Below are positions 34,757 to 44,274 of a stretch of 64,000 nucleotides of DNA, one piece after another. Both the position numbers and the translations under genes were made by a program. Numbering within the stretch: the first letter of the stretch is position 1; each line of letters starts with the position of its first letter. This stretch comes from Fulvivirga ulvae (GTDB taxonomy: Bacteria; Bacteroidota; Bacteroidia; Cytophagales; Cyclobacteriaceae): the NCBI RefSeq assembly GCF_021389975.1, contig NZ_CP089981.1, positions 5,419,501 to 5,483,500 on the forward strand, in the 5' to 3' direction. The notes below the pieces were generated by a model. The model worked only from the letters and a program-made list of their open reading frames with translations. It did not search any database and had not been told where the DNA came from.

Positions 34757-35707
34757 TTATTCAAGAAATTTCAGTGCACTTTTCACAAACTCTTCGTGGT
34801 ACTGGAATATGCTGCCGTGACCTGCATCTTTATAAATGATGATCTCTGACCCCGAAATCCTGTCTTTCAAGGATGTTGAATTGATAATTGGTACCATCTT
34901 GTCGTTCTCACCATTCACGATCAAAACCGGTTGTTTGATCACTGACAGATCTTGTGGTGATTGCAAGCCGTAAGCTTTTATTGCATCAAGTTGATGTGTC
35001 AAATGTTTCATTTTTAACTTTTCACCTCGATTTTCTTTTCTTTCTTTTAGCCTTGCCAGGTAGTTTTTAGCCGCCTTGCGTCCATTGGTATTCCTATTGA
35101 AGAATAAATAGAATTTTTCGTTTCTTAAGGTGAATTTACTTTTGATCACATCCTTGATAACTACTGGTGTCATTTTGCTGATATGCTCACCACCTGCAGG
35201 GCCTGTGCCTGCCAGTATTGCTTTTCGGACAAGTTGTGGTTCACGAAGTAAAATTTCCTGCGAGATAAAACCACCCAGTGAAAAGCCGAATAAATCAACT
35301 TTTTGATAACCAAGTGCTTTTATAAAAGCAATTGCATCTGTGGCCATCTCTGCAACAGTTTTAGGAGTTGCGCCTCCTGTAGAGCCTATACCTCGGTTAT
35401 CAAAACAAATGATTGGATGTACTGAAGCCAGGCCATCGATAATTCTTGGGTCGCACTCATCCAGTGTAGCAGATAAGTGATTGAGGAAAATTATAGGCAA
35501 GCCAGGTTTATTTTCTCCCAGTATGCGATAAGAAAAGGCTGTGCCTCCAACATTGACTGTTTGTGTTCTTACATTTTGAAATGTCATGATCGATTCGGTT
35601 TGATTATTACTATTATTATTGTTGTTGTTATTGTTATTATTTGTTTGTGAAAAGGCTGTGCTAACTCCAATCAGTAAGCAAAACAGAATTAACTTTATTC
35701 TTTTCAT
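34757..35707 (-). CDS. Exported alpha/beta hydrolase with poly-Asn N-terminal tract
   Basis: A 316-residue hydrolase with a signal peptide ending STAFSQ (about 21), followed by ten consecutive Asn and a few more (23-36), then the catalytic fold. Residues: oxyanion region FLNHLSATLDE, FDNRGIGST, nucleophile Ser143 in GFSLGG, acid Asp269 in NGENDKMVP and His297 in DAGHGSIF. It resembles esterase/haloperoxidase-like members. It starts 12 nt downstream of the RND pump gene. The poly-Asn tract is encoded by an AAT/AAC microsatellite and probably varies in length; it sits outside the catalytic domain. Confidence 0.88.
   Translation of the reverse strand: MKRIKLILFCLLIGVSTAFSQTNNNNNNNNNNSNNQTESIMTFQNVRTQTVNVGGTAFSYRILGENKPGLPIIFLNHLSATLDECDPRIIDGLASVHPIICFDNRGIGSTGGATPKTVAEMATDAIAFIKALGYQKVDLFGFSLGGFISQEILLREPQLVRKAILAGTGPAGGEHISKMTPVVIKDVIKSKFTLRNEKFYLFFNRNTNGRKAAKNYLARLKERKENRGEKLKMKHLTHQLDAIKAYGLQSPQDLSVIKQPVLIVNGENDKMVPIINSTSLKDRISGSEIIIYKDAGHGSIFQYHEEFVKSALKFLE
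35602..35643. repeat. Trinucleotide microsatellite encoding poly-Asn
   Basis: An ATT/GTT repeat (AAT/AAC on the coding strand) of about 13 units lies just after the signal peptide region of the alpha/beta hydrolase. Slippage here would add or remove Asn without breaking the frame. Confidence 0.85.
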
Positions 35708-35719
35708 TTCATCTTGGTT

Positions 35720-38700
35720 CTATATATGACTTAATTTTGTGAGTAATTCCTCTTTAACAGTTTCCTTTTGGCCGGTAACCTCGATCTCCGGAGGGATCAA
35801 TTTGTAAACCACTGTACATACCAGAAATGCCAGGAGTGTAGAGCTTATCAGTCCGCCCATAAGTACCACCACTAACCCTGAATACAATGGATTGGCATCC
35901 AGAATCAATGGCACCAAGGCCAGTGTAGCGGTTAGTGTAGTCAGTGTGATGGGGACGAACCTTGTTTTTGCTGCTTTTTTGATGGCCTCCATCAGTTCCA
36001 TTCCCTCAGATCGAAGCTGGTTGGTAAAATCTACCAGCAGGATAGAGTTTTTAATTTCTATTCCTATAAGTGCTATAGAACCCACGGCTGCAGTAAAGGA
36101 CAAAGGATTGCCTGTAAGCCAGAGGGCTATAAAGGCTCCGATCATACCCAGAGGGATAACTGAAAGTACGATCATTGAACTCTTGAAAGATCCGAATTCC
36201 AGAATTAGGATTAGCAAAAAGAGCACACCTGCAATCATTCCTACAATCTCAACTCCTGCAAATGCATCATCTGCATTTTCCAGCTCTCCGGCCGCTTTAT
36301 AATAATACCCTTCCGGGAATACCATCTGATCTAGTTGCTGTATGATGTTTGCGTTGAGTGTGGAGTATTTGACACCACTTACCGCGTATGCATTCACGGT
36401 AGTATATCTTGCTTCATCGTAATGATAGATCTTCGAAAAATCCGATTCGAAGGTGATATCCGCAACCTGTCGCAACGGGATTGCCTTTCCCGTGTAGGAG
36501 TAGACGTAAAGGTTATCCAGTGCCTCCATGGTAGGAAATTTGTCCCGGGGAAGGGTAGCCACAATTTCGATTTTATCTTCCCCCTCTCCTTTGGAAAATT
36601 CTGCCATAGGCAAGCCGGCAATGGCCATTCTCACCGTTTGGTCAATAGCTGCAGTCGGTACTCCGTACAATCCCGCCTTTTTCTTATTAATGCTGACCTT
36701 CAAGTCTGTTTTCTTATTGGCAATGGGGTTGGTGATATACTCGGAGCCAGGCGTATGCTCGATGATCTTTTCAACTCGAAGCGCCAGGTTCCTTAGTGTG
36801 TCCAGGTTTTCGCCAAAGATTCTGATCGCAACGGGAGCTTCCAAAGGCGGGCCTTGTTCATAATCAATTACCTGGATCCTTGCGTTGGGATAATGGCTGA
36901 ATTTCTCACGTAACTCATTAACGATCAATTCCTTCTCCTCGTATGAATGGGCATCGGGCTGAACAAACACCTGGGCGAAATTGGGTTGTTCATTTCGCTG
37001 CCTCACGTTGTAGTAGACCGTCGGGTTACCTGCACCAACATTGGACGTGAAATAGGTGATATCATTCCGCTTCAGCAATACGCTATCAATATACTGTACG
37101 ACTCGGTCAGTTTCATCCAGGTTGGCCGTGATGGGCAACTCCACATTGATCTGAAACTGTGGCTTTTCTGATTTTGGAAAAAGGCTAAATCCGATGACAG
37201 GGATCAACCCGAACGATCCGACCAATAAACCTCCCGCCAGAAATATGGTGAGCCACGGCCTTGCCAATGCGGCGTCCAGCACTTTCGAGTAATACTTATC
37301 AATGAATCGCTGTAAGGCCCTCATAAAAATGTTGCCTTCACCAGTACCGGTGTGCGTCTTTAGAATACGACTGGAAAGAAATGGTACGATCGTCAATGAT
37401 ACCAGCAGAGAAGCTACCACTGTCGTGACTACCGCCATGGGTAATCCTCTGATGAAATCACCCGAGCCACCAGGGAGGTACAATAGCGGAAGAAAAGCGA
37501 CCACCAATGTAGCCGTAACTCCAACAACGGCCATAGCTATCTGTTTCACGGCCTCAATTGACGCTTGCATCTTCGTTGCTCCATTTCTTAAATACCGCTC
37601 GATGTTCTCTACCACTACAATGGCATCATCCACCAATATGCCCAATGCTACAATTAAGCCTACAATGCTCAACTGGTTGATCGTATAGCCCAGTGTATCC
37701 ATCACAAACAGGCCAATGGAAAGTGAAAGTGGAATGGAGATCATTACCACCAGGGATGCACGTGTACCGAGCGGCAACAGCGTAATCATCACCAATAAAA
37801 TGGCGATACCAAAGTCTCTCGCGAAGCTCCTCAAGCGGTACTTCACGTTTTCAGACTGGTCAAAATTAACGACCATATCTACATGATCCGGTAGGGTCGA
37901 TTTGAATTTCTCTATGATCGGCCATGCATCATCTCCGACATTGAATATGTTTTCTCCATCTTTTTGAGTGGCAGTTAACAAGACTGCTTTATGACCATTA
38001 AACCGGGTGCGGTGCTGCTCCTCTTTGTAGGAGAGCTCTACGGTAGCAATGTCACGAAGCTTGATGATCTTATAATTATCTGCAAAAACTACAGTATTCC
38101 GAATATCCTCCAGGTCTTCATAGTCACCACTGGTTTTCACATTAAACCGTCTGCTGTTCATGTTAATGGCTCCACCGGGTATGTTTACATTTTCTGACTG
38201 CAGTGCACCGTATACATAATCAAGGCGTATTCCTTGTTGGGCAATTTTTTGAAGGTTCAACTCTACCCTTACCTCCTGCTCAGGATATCCCCAGGTTTCC
38301 ACCTTTTTGAAACCTGATACCTTTTCCATCTCTTCTTCAAAATTCTCCGCTATTTCTTCCATTTCAGCATAGGAGGCTGTCTCGGATACAAGTGCCATTT
38401 GAAAAATATTTACATCCGATGAGTTGAACTCCTGAACTTCCAGGAGGTACAGGTCATCCGGCAGTTCGTTTCTGGCAGCATTGACCTCTCTCACTATTTC
38501 GGAGTATTTTTCATCCCGATCTACGTCAAACTCATACTCTACATCAATGACGACAAGGCCGTCTTCTATGGTACTTCTAAACTTTTTTAAATCGTCAAGC
38601 TCATTAATACGGTTTTCCAAAGGTTCCACTACCTGGTCCTCCATGTCGAGTGGAGATGCACCTGGATAGACAGCCACTACAAAGAACCGGGGAAAGTTCA

Positions 38701-38821
38701 CTTCCGGGTCTTCACGCCGTGGCATGTTTACCAGTGAGTTTATGCCTAGTGCAAGTATGGCTATGAGGCATACGATGGTAAATGAGGCATTTTTAACAAA
38801 AAATGATATGATATTTTTCAC
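35720..38821 (-). CDS. RND-family efflux transporter (AcrB/CzcA-like inner-membrane pump)
   Basis: A 1033-residue proton-driven pump that spans the inner membrane and works with HlyD-type and TolC-type partners. It shows the RND architecture: an N-terminal helix (ASFTIVCLIAILALGINSL), a periplasmic domain starting MPRREDPEVNFP, then GILVDDAIVVVENIERYL in the fourth-helix region, repeated in the second half with IKNSILLVDFTNQ. It starts 21 nt after the membrane fusion gene. The lack of metal-pump signatures and the adjacent TetR regulator point to export of organic compounds. Substrate not determined. Confidence 0.95.
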   Translation of the reverse strand: MKNIISFFVKNASFTIVCLIAILALGINSLVNMPRREDPEVNFPRFFVVAVYPGASPLDMEDQVVEPLENRINELDDLKKFRSTIEDGLVVIDVEYEFDVDRDEKYSEIVREVNAARNELPDDLYLLEVQEFNSSDVNIFQMALVSETASYAEMEEIAENFEEEMEKVSGFKKVETWGYPEQEVRVELNLQKIAQQGIRLDYVYGALQSENVNIPGGAINMNSRRFNVKTSGDYEDLEDIRNTVVFADNYKIIKLRDIATVELSYKEEQHRTRFNGHKAVLLTATQKDGENIFNVGDDAWPIIEKFKSTLPDHVDMVVNFDQSENVKYRLRSFARDFGIAILLVMITLLPLGTRASLVVMISIPLSLSIGLFVMDTLGYTINQLSIVGLIVALGILVDDAIVVVENIERYLRNGATKMQASIEAVKQIAMAVVGVTATLVVAFLPLLYLPGGSGDFIRGLPMAVVTTVVASLLVSLTIVPFLSSRILKTHTGTGEGNIFMRALQRFIDKYYSKVLDAALARPWLTIFLAGGLLVGSFGLIPVIGFSLFPKSEKPQFQINVELPITANLDETDRVVQYIDSVLLKRNDITYFTSNVGAGNPTVYYNVRQRNEQPNFAQVFVQPDAHSYEEKELIVNELREKFSHYPNARIQVIDYEQGPPLEAPVAIRIFGENLDTLRNLALRVEKIIEHTPGSEYITNPIANKKTDLKVSINKKKAGLYGVPTAAIDQTVRMAIAGLPMAEFSKGEGEDKIEIVATLPRDKFPTMEALDNLYVYSYTGKAIPLRQVADITFESDFSKIYHYDEARYTTVNAYAVSGVKYSTLNANIIQQLDQMVFPEGYYYKAAGELENADDAFAGVEIVGMIAGVLFLLILILEFGSFKSSMIVLSVIPLGMIGAFIALWLTGNPLSFTAAVGSIALIGIEIKNSILLVDFTNQLRSEGMELMEAIKKAAKTRFVPITLTTLTATLALVPLILDANPLYSGLVVVLMGGLISSTLLAFLVCTVVYKLIPPEIEVTGQKETVKEELLTKLSHI

Positions 38822-38842
38822 TTTTCTACTTTTAAGAGTTAA

Positions 38843-39919
38843 TTATAAACCTGCGCTGACTTTTCCTCCAGCATCAATTACTTTGACAGTGGAATATTCT
38901 GTCAGATACCCTGATCCTGCGGCGATCACGTCATTAGTGTTTTCAAGACCGCTTTTTATGGCTATCTTATTGTCCAGCATGAAGGCTACTTCAATAGGGA
39001 TTTTCTTCACTTTATCCTTCCCATCCATGGTAAATACAAATCCACTTTTACCAAAGCCTTCAACTAATGCTTCTACGGGGATCACTTTATAGCTTTTGGG
39101 TTGCGAAGGGGTAATTTTTGTCTCGGCAAACAACCCTACAGCAAACTTTTTACCCTTAGGGTCCACTTGTATTTCTACCTGATAAGATCCGTTGGTTGGA
39201 TCTGCTCCTTCTGCCAGCCGCAGGACCAATCCCTCAAATTCGGTTTCAGGATAGGCGTCAAAAGATACAGTAGCCTTGTCGCCTTCCTTTAGCCTTATCC
39301 AGTCCTTATCGGCTATACCTACTTTTAATTTCCACTGGTCGTTGCCGGTATCGTTCATGAAAAACACGGGCATACCTGGAGAAACCAATTCGCCTTGATT
39401 TCTCATTTTTTTCACAATGCTACCATTAGATACGGCTCTTATTTCAGCAAATTTTTGATTGAATGCCGCAATGCGTAACCCTTCTTTAGCCACGTTAAGG
39501 GCTGTGGTGAGGTCCTGCACATTTTCTAATGTTGCGGCTCCATCAGCATACAGGCTTTTCACCCTTGCGAGATCTCTTTCGGCTTTTTCCACGCCATTCT
39601 GAGCCTGGATGACCTGTGCATTAATTTCGGTGAGGTCCAGTTTGGCAAGAAGTTGTCCCTTTTTTACGGCATCTCCCTCTTCTACAAGCATTTCCTGAAT
39701 GATGCCGCCAATCTTAAATGACAATACGGCTTCTGTTTCTGAAAATAATAAACCCGATGCATATACGGGCTGCACCATTTCTTTACTTTCAACCTTATAG
39801 AGGTTCACTGCAATTTCATGGCTTCCTTGCACGGGAGTTTCCGTATTGCTGCAGCTTATTAGCAATGCGGCCAGTACAAAAGCCATATAACTTCCTGTTG
39901 ATTTGATTCTGTTTTTCAT
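38843..39919 (-). CDS. RND efflux periplasmic adaptor (HlyD/membrane fusion family), lipoprotein
   Basis: A 358-residue adaptor that bridges the RND pump and the outer-membrane channel. The lipobox ends LLISC (Cys23), so it is lipid-anchored. The biotinyl-lipoyl-like half-motif is AVLSFKIGGIIQEMLVEEGDAVKKGQ (split in text: GGIIQEMLVEEGDAV is the core), followed by a coiled coil at about 90-150 (VIQAQNGVEKAERDLARVKSLY) and a beta-barrel domain with KEGDKATVSFDAYP. Gene order on the minus strand is tolC, this gene, then the pump, with 21 nt to the pump. It is preceded by a 237-nt gap with heptamer repeats. Confidence 0.93.
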   Translation of the reverse strand: MKNRIKSTGSYMAFVLAALLISCSNTETPVQGSHEIAVNLYKVESKEMVQPVYASGLLFSETEAVLSFKIGGIIQEMLVEEGDAVKKGQLLAKLDLTEINAQVIQAQNGVEKAERDLARVKSLYADGAATLENVQDLTTALNVAKEGLRIAAFNQKFAEIRAVSNGSIVKKMRNQGELVSPGMPVFFMNDTGNDQWKLKVGIADKDWIRLKEGDKATVSFDAYPETEFEGLVLRLAEGADPTNGSYQVEIQVDPKGKKFAVGLFAETKITPSQPKSYKVIPVEALVEGFGKSGFVFTMDGKDKVKKIPIEVAFMLDNKIAIKSGLENTNDVIAAGSGYLTEYSTVKVIDAGGKVSAGL

Positions 39920-39937
39920 GTGTTTATAATTTAAGTT

Positions 39938-40096
39938 AGAAGACCGAAGACGGAAGTGATTTAAACATTCTTCTGTGTGACAATCTCGTCGTGGTCGTTT
40001 TATATCTTTATGATTTTATTTTGAAGACGGAATCCCTATAGCCAGTGCGACGAAGTTGTTCTCTTCAGTCTACGGTCTTCCGACTTCTTTCTTCTA
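39938..40096. repeat. Inverted blocks of degenerate heptamer repeats
   Basis: 39938-39958 reads as three 7-mers (TAGAAGA, CCGAAGA, CGGAAGT). 40062-40096 reads as five 7-mers on the opposite orientation (TCTTCAG, TCTACGG, TCTTCCG, ACTTCTT, TCTTCTA). GAAGACCGAAGACGGAAGTG (39940-39959) pairs with 40061-40080 at about 17 of 20 positions, so the gap between tolC and the adaptor gene could fold into a long stem with a ~100-nt loop. Confidence 0.65.
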
Positions 40097-40156
40097 ATAT
40101 TTCCCGGTGTTGATTTGGTGATGGATGTTTTTAAATGGTTAATATTTTATTAGTGA

Positions 40157-41593
40157 TCATAATGCAAGTACTCGTTGTAGTTCTGCCTCCCGGATTAATA
40201 CATTATATTGTGCAATGGCCAGGCTGATTTGAGAGTTGGTAAACTTTGTTCTGGCGTCAAGGTATTCGACCAGAATGACCTTGCTTTCTTCGTATTTTCT
40301 TTTGATTATTTTGAAGCTTTCCGCTGCACTTTTAGCTCCGGCAGCGCGAGCATCTACCATGGATTGGGCGGCTTGCAGGTTACGATAAGCATCTGCCACC
40401 TGCACACGTATTTGTTGACGAAGCTCTTGTTCCCTGGCATGCATGCGGTCTACCTCTATCGTTGCCTGCTGTATTTTAGAATCATTCCTTTTGCCGGTAT
40501 ATAATGGTACACTCAGGTTAAACTGTAGAAGACGATAGTCCTGCTTGCTGTCAAAATCATAGCCAAAGCCCTGAAACCCTGCTGCTCCTCCTACTGACAG
40601 GTTGGGCAGCTTGCTTCCTTTATTTAGCTTGACTATGTATTGACTGGCTTCAATGCCATATTGTACCTGCCGCAATTCTTCACGATTCTGAATCGCCTGT
40701 TCCTGAAGTGATTCGGGTTCATCTGTCGTTTTTGCAAAAAGGATGATTTCCGGGTCCGTATAAATCGAATCGCTCAATTCTCGGTTAAGGAGAAAATTGA
40801 AGTAACTTTTTGCCAATTGATGCTGGCGGTAAGCTTCCGCCTTTTTGCTGTACAAGTCACTTAACTCATATTGTGCATTGTAGACAGCATCACTGGTTGC
40901 TTTATTGTTTTTAACCAATGACTCGTTTACCTTGACCAGTTCTTTTAAAACTGTCTCCGTCGAGTCATAGATATTCAGTACCTCCAGTGTTTGTAGATAT
41001 TGGTAGTATCCTGTTTTTATCTCCTTCTCCAGTTCTTTTTCATAGGTATCACGCTGAGCCTGCTGTACCGATATAAGCGAGGATTTTGCCTTGTAGTTAT
41101 AATAAATGTCTGTATTAAAAATAGGAAGGCGAAACTCCAGCCTCGTATCATGAAATTTGTTAGGTAGTAGTTGTTCACTGGCATTGGGCATGTCAGTCGG
41201 AAAGTCCTGACTGTTGGTCAAGCCGTTGAGGGTGGCATATACGGGATTTAGCAAATCACCGATGGGTATATCGATGGTCCGGCCACCATTGGCCAGTGTG
41301 TAAGAGGCATTGAAATAAACAGAGGGCATAAATAAGCCCTTAGCTTCTCTTAGTGCCTCAATGCTTTTACTGAGCATGAAATCTTCTTGCTTGAGCGCCA
41401 GATTGTTCTCTTTACCAATGGCTACATAGTCATCGAGTATCGATTGGGATAGTGCCGGAACGACGATGCCTACATATAAGCATGTACTCAGGATCATGAT
41501 TTCGCGCAAACTTTTCACTATCGAGTGATTTTTTATGGCTTTTTCTTTTTGCGCATTGCCATTTTTGCTTCTATAAAATCTCTTCTTGATCAT
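40157..41593 (-). CDS. TolC-family outer-membrane efflux protein
   Basis: A 478-residue outer-membrane channel partner of the RND system. A signal segment ends VVPALSQ at residue 50. The long N-terminal tail before it is unusual, and an internal ATG at 41497 (MILSTCLYVGIVVPALSQ) is a plausible true start. The mature protein shows two repeated helical hairpins rich in coiled-coil sequence (KNNKATSDAVYNAQYELSDLY; later AREQELRQQIRVQVADAYRNLQ) and beta strands between them, as in TolC. A palindrome at 41641-41653, upstream of the ATG, suggests repression by the neighbouring TetR protein. Confidence 0.9.
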   Translation of the reverse strand: MIKKRFYRSKNGNAQKEKAIKNHSIVKSLREIMILSTCLYVGIVVPALSQSILDDYVAIGKENNLALKQEDFMLSKSIEALREAKGLFMPSVYFNASYTLANGGRTIDIPIGDLLNPVYATLNGLTNSQDFPTDMPNASEQLLPNKFHDTRLEFRLPIFNTDIYYNYKAKSSLISVQQAQRDTYEKELEKEIKTGYYQYLQTLEVLNIYDSTETVLKELVKVNESLVKNNKATSDAVYNAQYELSDLYSKKAEAYRQHQLAKSYFNFLLNRELSDSIYTDPEIILFAKTTDEPESLQEQAIQNREELRQVQYGIEASQYIVKLNKGSKLPNLSVGGAAGFQGFGYDFDSKQDYRLLQFNLSVPLYTGKRNDSKIQQATIEVDRMHAREQELRQQIRVQVADAYRNLQAAQSMVDARAAGAKSAAESFKIIKRKYEESKVILVEYLDARTKFTNSQISLAIAQYNVLIREAELQRVLAL

Positions 41594-41640
41594 CTCTATT
41601 TTAAATTATTATTTCACTATTTTGAATGTAGTTATATTAA

Positions 41641-41653
41641 TGAACACTGTTCA
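41641..41653. promoter_or_regulatory. Predicted TetR operator before tolC
   Basis: TGAACACTGTTCA, a palindrome with TGAAC/GTTCA arms around 3 nt, lies 48 nt upstream of the tolC start. A near-identical palindrome precedes the regulator gene itself. Confidence 0.6.
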
Positions 41654-41670
41654 TAATAACTGAAAATTTT

Positions 41671-42279
41671 TTAGCTTTTATCCATCATCAAAACAAACTC
41701 ATCGTAAGCTCTGTATAAAATGGTCTCAGGCTCTTTAAGGTTTACTCTCTCCACACGTTGAGCGATGTGCAATGACGCCATGCCGTGAACGGTACTCCAA
41801 ATTGCAAAAGTAAGGGGTTCCAATTGATGTCCTTTAAAATGCCCATTTTCCATGCATTCATTCACGGTAGTCCGCAACACATCAAAAGTAGCGCAGCCTT
41901 CACTCCACTCCTGAGATTCCAAACACTCTATAGGCTCTTTCATATGGAACATCAAGTCATACATATCCTGGTTTTCAATAGAGAATTGCAGATATACGCG
42001 CCCCAAAGCCTTCAATCTTTCCATTGGATCGCTCACGTTGAAAAGCACCCGCATGTCACCACCAAGTTGTTTAAACCCTTGTGTGTGCAGTTCATGTAAG
42101 ATCTCTTTCTTGTCTTTAAAATAGACATATACCGTACCCACACTGTATTCAATAGCATTGGCTATATTACGAATGGTAGTCTGTTCTATACCTTTCTCAG
42201 CAAATAGTTTTTTGGCTGCCTGGAGGATAAGCTTTTTCAACTCCTCCTTTTCTTTTGCTTTTCGTTCTGCTATTCCCAT
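41671..42279 (-). CDS. TetR/AcrR-family repressor of the efflux operon
   Basis: The start is set at the ATG at 42279 (MGIAERKAKEKEELKKLIL), which gives the usual short charged lead-in; an in-frame ATG at 42324 would overlap the predicted operator. The 202-residue protein has the TetR HTH: AKKLFAEKGIEQTTIRNIANAIEYSVGTVYVYFKDKKEI (in pieces, TIRNIANAI and SVGTVYVYF), then a ligand domain with GMASLHIAQRVE. Immediately upstream of tolC-hlyD-rnd in the same direction, and with TGAAC-N3-GTTCA palindromes before both itself and tolC, it very likely represses the pump and autoregulates. Confidence 0.92.
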   Translation of the reverse strand: MGIAERKAKEKEELKKLILQAAKKLFAEKGIEQTTIRNIANAIEYSVGTVYVYFKDKKEILHELHTQGFKQLGGDMRVLFNVSDPMERLKALGRVYLQFSIENQDMYDLMFHMKEPIECLESQEWSEGCATFDVLRTTVNECMENGHFKGHQLEPLTFAIWSTVHGMASLHIAQRVERVNLKEPETILYRAYDEFVLMMDKS

Positions 42280-42310
42280 AATTTTTATTTGTTGACTACG
42301 CAAATATAAA

Positions 42311-42323
42311 TGAACAACGTTCA
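42311..42323. promoter_or_regulatory. Predicted TetR autoregulatory operator
   Basis: TGAACAACGTTCA has the same TGAAC/GTTCA arms and 3-nt spacer as the site at 41641-41653 and lies 31 nt upstream of the regulator's ATG at 42279. Confidence 0.6.
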
Positions 42324-42433
42324 ATTAAACAAATTTGTTTAATTATTTTCATAAATATCAAACTATTTGCTTTAAGTCCAATATATAGGCAATTGAGAAT
42401 TAAAGACTAACGTGCGGGACAGGGCAGCCGTGT

Positions 42434-42994
42434 TCACCAGCTCATATTTTCCAATGCTTCAACAATTTCCACATCAGCCGGATCATTTGAGGCAGTTTTT
42501 TCTACTATAAGGTCGTCAAGGCTGAGTATAGGTAAACTAATGCCCGAGGCCACTGATGTTTCACATTTCACATAACACCAATTGAACTTTTTAGCAGGAA
42601 AATAATTCAGCCTGCGATATACTCTTAAAAAAAATTGCTCTCCCAGACTATTAATGGTTATATCCATTTCGTTTTGATTATTGGTGAACTTCTTATTGAC
42701 AATATCTTCTATTTTCCTGATATTTTCTTTTTCAGAGTCAACCCATATTTCAAGGTGATCACTGAGCATAATCACGCCATGATATGCTATGGCCAGACTC
42801 CCTATAGTAAGGTATTTCACATCATTTTCGTTGAGTTGGCTAAAAAAAGTCAGGAAGGCAGCATTTGAGATAAAAAGGTACCTGACCTTCTTTGCATCTC
42901 CTGTTTTTACAGGCCTGGAGATCTGGGTAATTACCCGGTTCATAGCCAGAAAATTAAATACGTTGGCGCTTTTGCTGTTGTGTAATATTGTCAT
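42434..42994 (-). CDS. Nucleotidyltransferase-fold (MNT/DUF6036-like) protein
   Basis: A 186-residue soluble protein. The core at about 48-100 reads FFSQLNENDVKYLTIGSLAIAYHGV, then LSDHLEIWVDSEKENI, the G-S ... D-x-E pattern of minimal nucleotidyltransferases such as AbiEii or MNT antitoxin-like proteins. The usual second Asp is Glu here, so activity is uncertain. The C-terminal GISLPILSLDDLIVEKTA is the typical ending motif of this group (LDDLI..K). No HEPN partner or toxin gene is adjacent. The first 45 residues are poorly conserved looking; an internal ATG at codon 18 is possible. Confidence 0.6.
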   Translation of the reverse strand: MTILHNSKSANVFNFLAMNRVITQISRPVKTGDAKKVRYLFISNAAFLTFFSQLNENDVKYLTIGSLAIAYHGVIMLSDHLEIWVDSEKENIRKIEDIVNKKFTNNQNEMDITINSLGEQFFLRVYRRLNYFPAKKFNWCYVKCETSVASGISLPILSLDDLIVEKTASNDPADVEIVEALENMSW

Positions 42995-43238
42995 ATAACC
43001 ACATACTTACAAACCTATATTTAGAACATTAAACGCTAGTGAGTGTTATCATTTTGCCAACTTTTCTTTGGTTTAAAAATCAAATTTCATTTGATTCTCA
43101 AACCTTTATACCTAAAGTATACATGCCATCTTAATGTAGCAACAATATCTGAAAAACCAAGGATATCCATTATGAAGTGCCAACTATAAATAGTTACCTT
43201 AGCGACCGGTTTGATCAATCTTTAAATGATCTGAAAAA

Positions 43239-44183
43239 TTGATAAATATAATCACTAAAGAAAATGGAAAAATAGTAGTGACTCCCAACATTACTGTTTT
43301 GCCTGGCTCCCTGGCCAACCTGCTCTGGATAGACTTGCTTTCTCCTTCTTCGGAAGAAAAATCGCTGATAGAAAAGGCTATGGAAATTGAGCTATTTACG
43401 CGTCAGGAAAGCAAGGAGATTGAGAGCAGCTCCCGTTATCTTGAAAATGAAGAGGAAGTAGGTATCAACCTTAATTTTCTGAAGCGGAATCCTGAGGGTG
43501 GTTTTGCCAACGAACCTGTTTCGTTTATCCTTAAGGACGATATTCTTATTACTCAGAGGTCTGGCGAATACAACACTTTTACGGATACACTTAAAAAGAT
43601 CAATATTTTCAAACCGAAAACAGGCGCCGACATTATGCTTACCCTTTTTGAAACGAGGATTGATTTTGATGCCGATCTGATAGAAAATATAACCGACCAG
43701 ATATCAGGCATCAGTAAGGACCTGGTAAAGGATAATGACCTGGAGCGCGACCTGCTGATCCGCATTACATCTCTGCAGGAAACTACTATTGCCATAAGGG
43801 AAAACATTGTTGAAAAACAACGTATACTTTCGTCGATACTGAAGAGCCGCTTTTTCCCAAAGGATGATTATGAAACCATCAGGGTAATGATCAAAGACGT
43901 TGGGTCCCTGCTTGATCATACTGCATTCAGTTTTGAACGGCTGGAGTTCCTGCAAAACACCTTCCTTGGTCTTGTAGATATGGAGCAAAACCGTATTATA
44001 AAGATCTTTACAGTGGTAACGGTGGTATTTATGCCTCCGACATTAATTGCCAGTATGTATGGGATGAATTTTGTGTTCATGCCTGAACTGGATGAAGTGT
44101 GGGGTTATCCGTTTGCTATTTTACTGATGATACTTTCCTCTGCAGCTACACTACTTTTTTTTCGGCGTAAGAAATGGCTCTAG
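43239..44183 (+). CDS. CorA-family magnesium/divalent cation transporter
   Basis: A 314-residue pentameric-channel type protein. The soluble N-terminal domain (1-245) is followed by two transmembrane helices; the diagnostic GMN motif lies in SMYGMNFVFMPEL between them, and the protein ends with the basic cytoplasmic tail FFRRKKWL. The annotated start is TTG at 43239 since no in-frame ATG precedes the conserved region. It carries Mg (or Co/Ni) across the inner membrane. It stands alone; the next gene is a lipoprotein 91 nt away. Confidence 0.93.
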   Translation: MINIITKENGKIVVTPNITVLPGSLANLLWIDLLSPSSEEKSLIEKAMEIELFTRQESKEIESSSRYLENEEEVGINLNFLKRNPEGGFANEPVSFILKDDILITQRSGEYNTFTDTLKKINIFKPKTGADIMLTLFETRIDFDADLIENITDQISGISKDLVKDNDLERDLLIRITSLQETTIAIRENIVEKQRILSSILKSRFFPKDDYETIRVMIKDVGSLLDHTAFSFERLEFLQNTFLGLVDMEQNRIIKIFTVVTVVFMPPTLIASMYGMNFVFMPELDEVWGYPFAILLMILSSAATLLFFRRKKWL

Positions 44184-44274
44184 ACTGGTATTGTAGTGGT
44201 TTGATTTTGACCATAATTCTGGCAAAAGATGCCGGATATTTTTATATTGATTGTTGACATCTCCCTGTGAAACC

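Noticed and set aside
42434..42994. MNT/HEPN-type toxin-antitoxin pair
   Set aside because: Only a nucleotidyltransferase-fold protein is present; the neighbours (TetR and CorA) are not HEPN proteins, and the catalytic Asp pair is altered.
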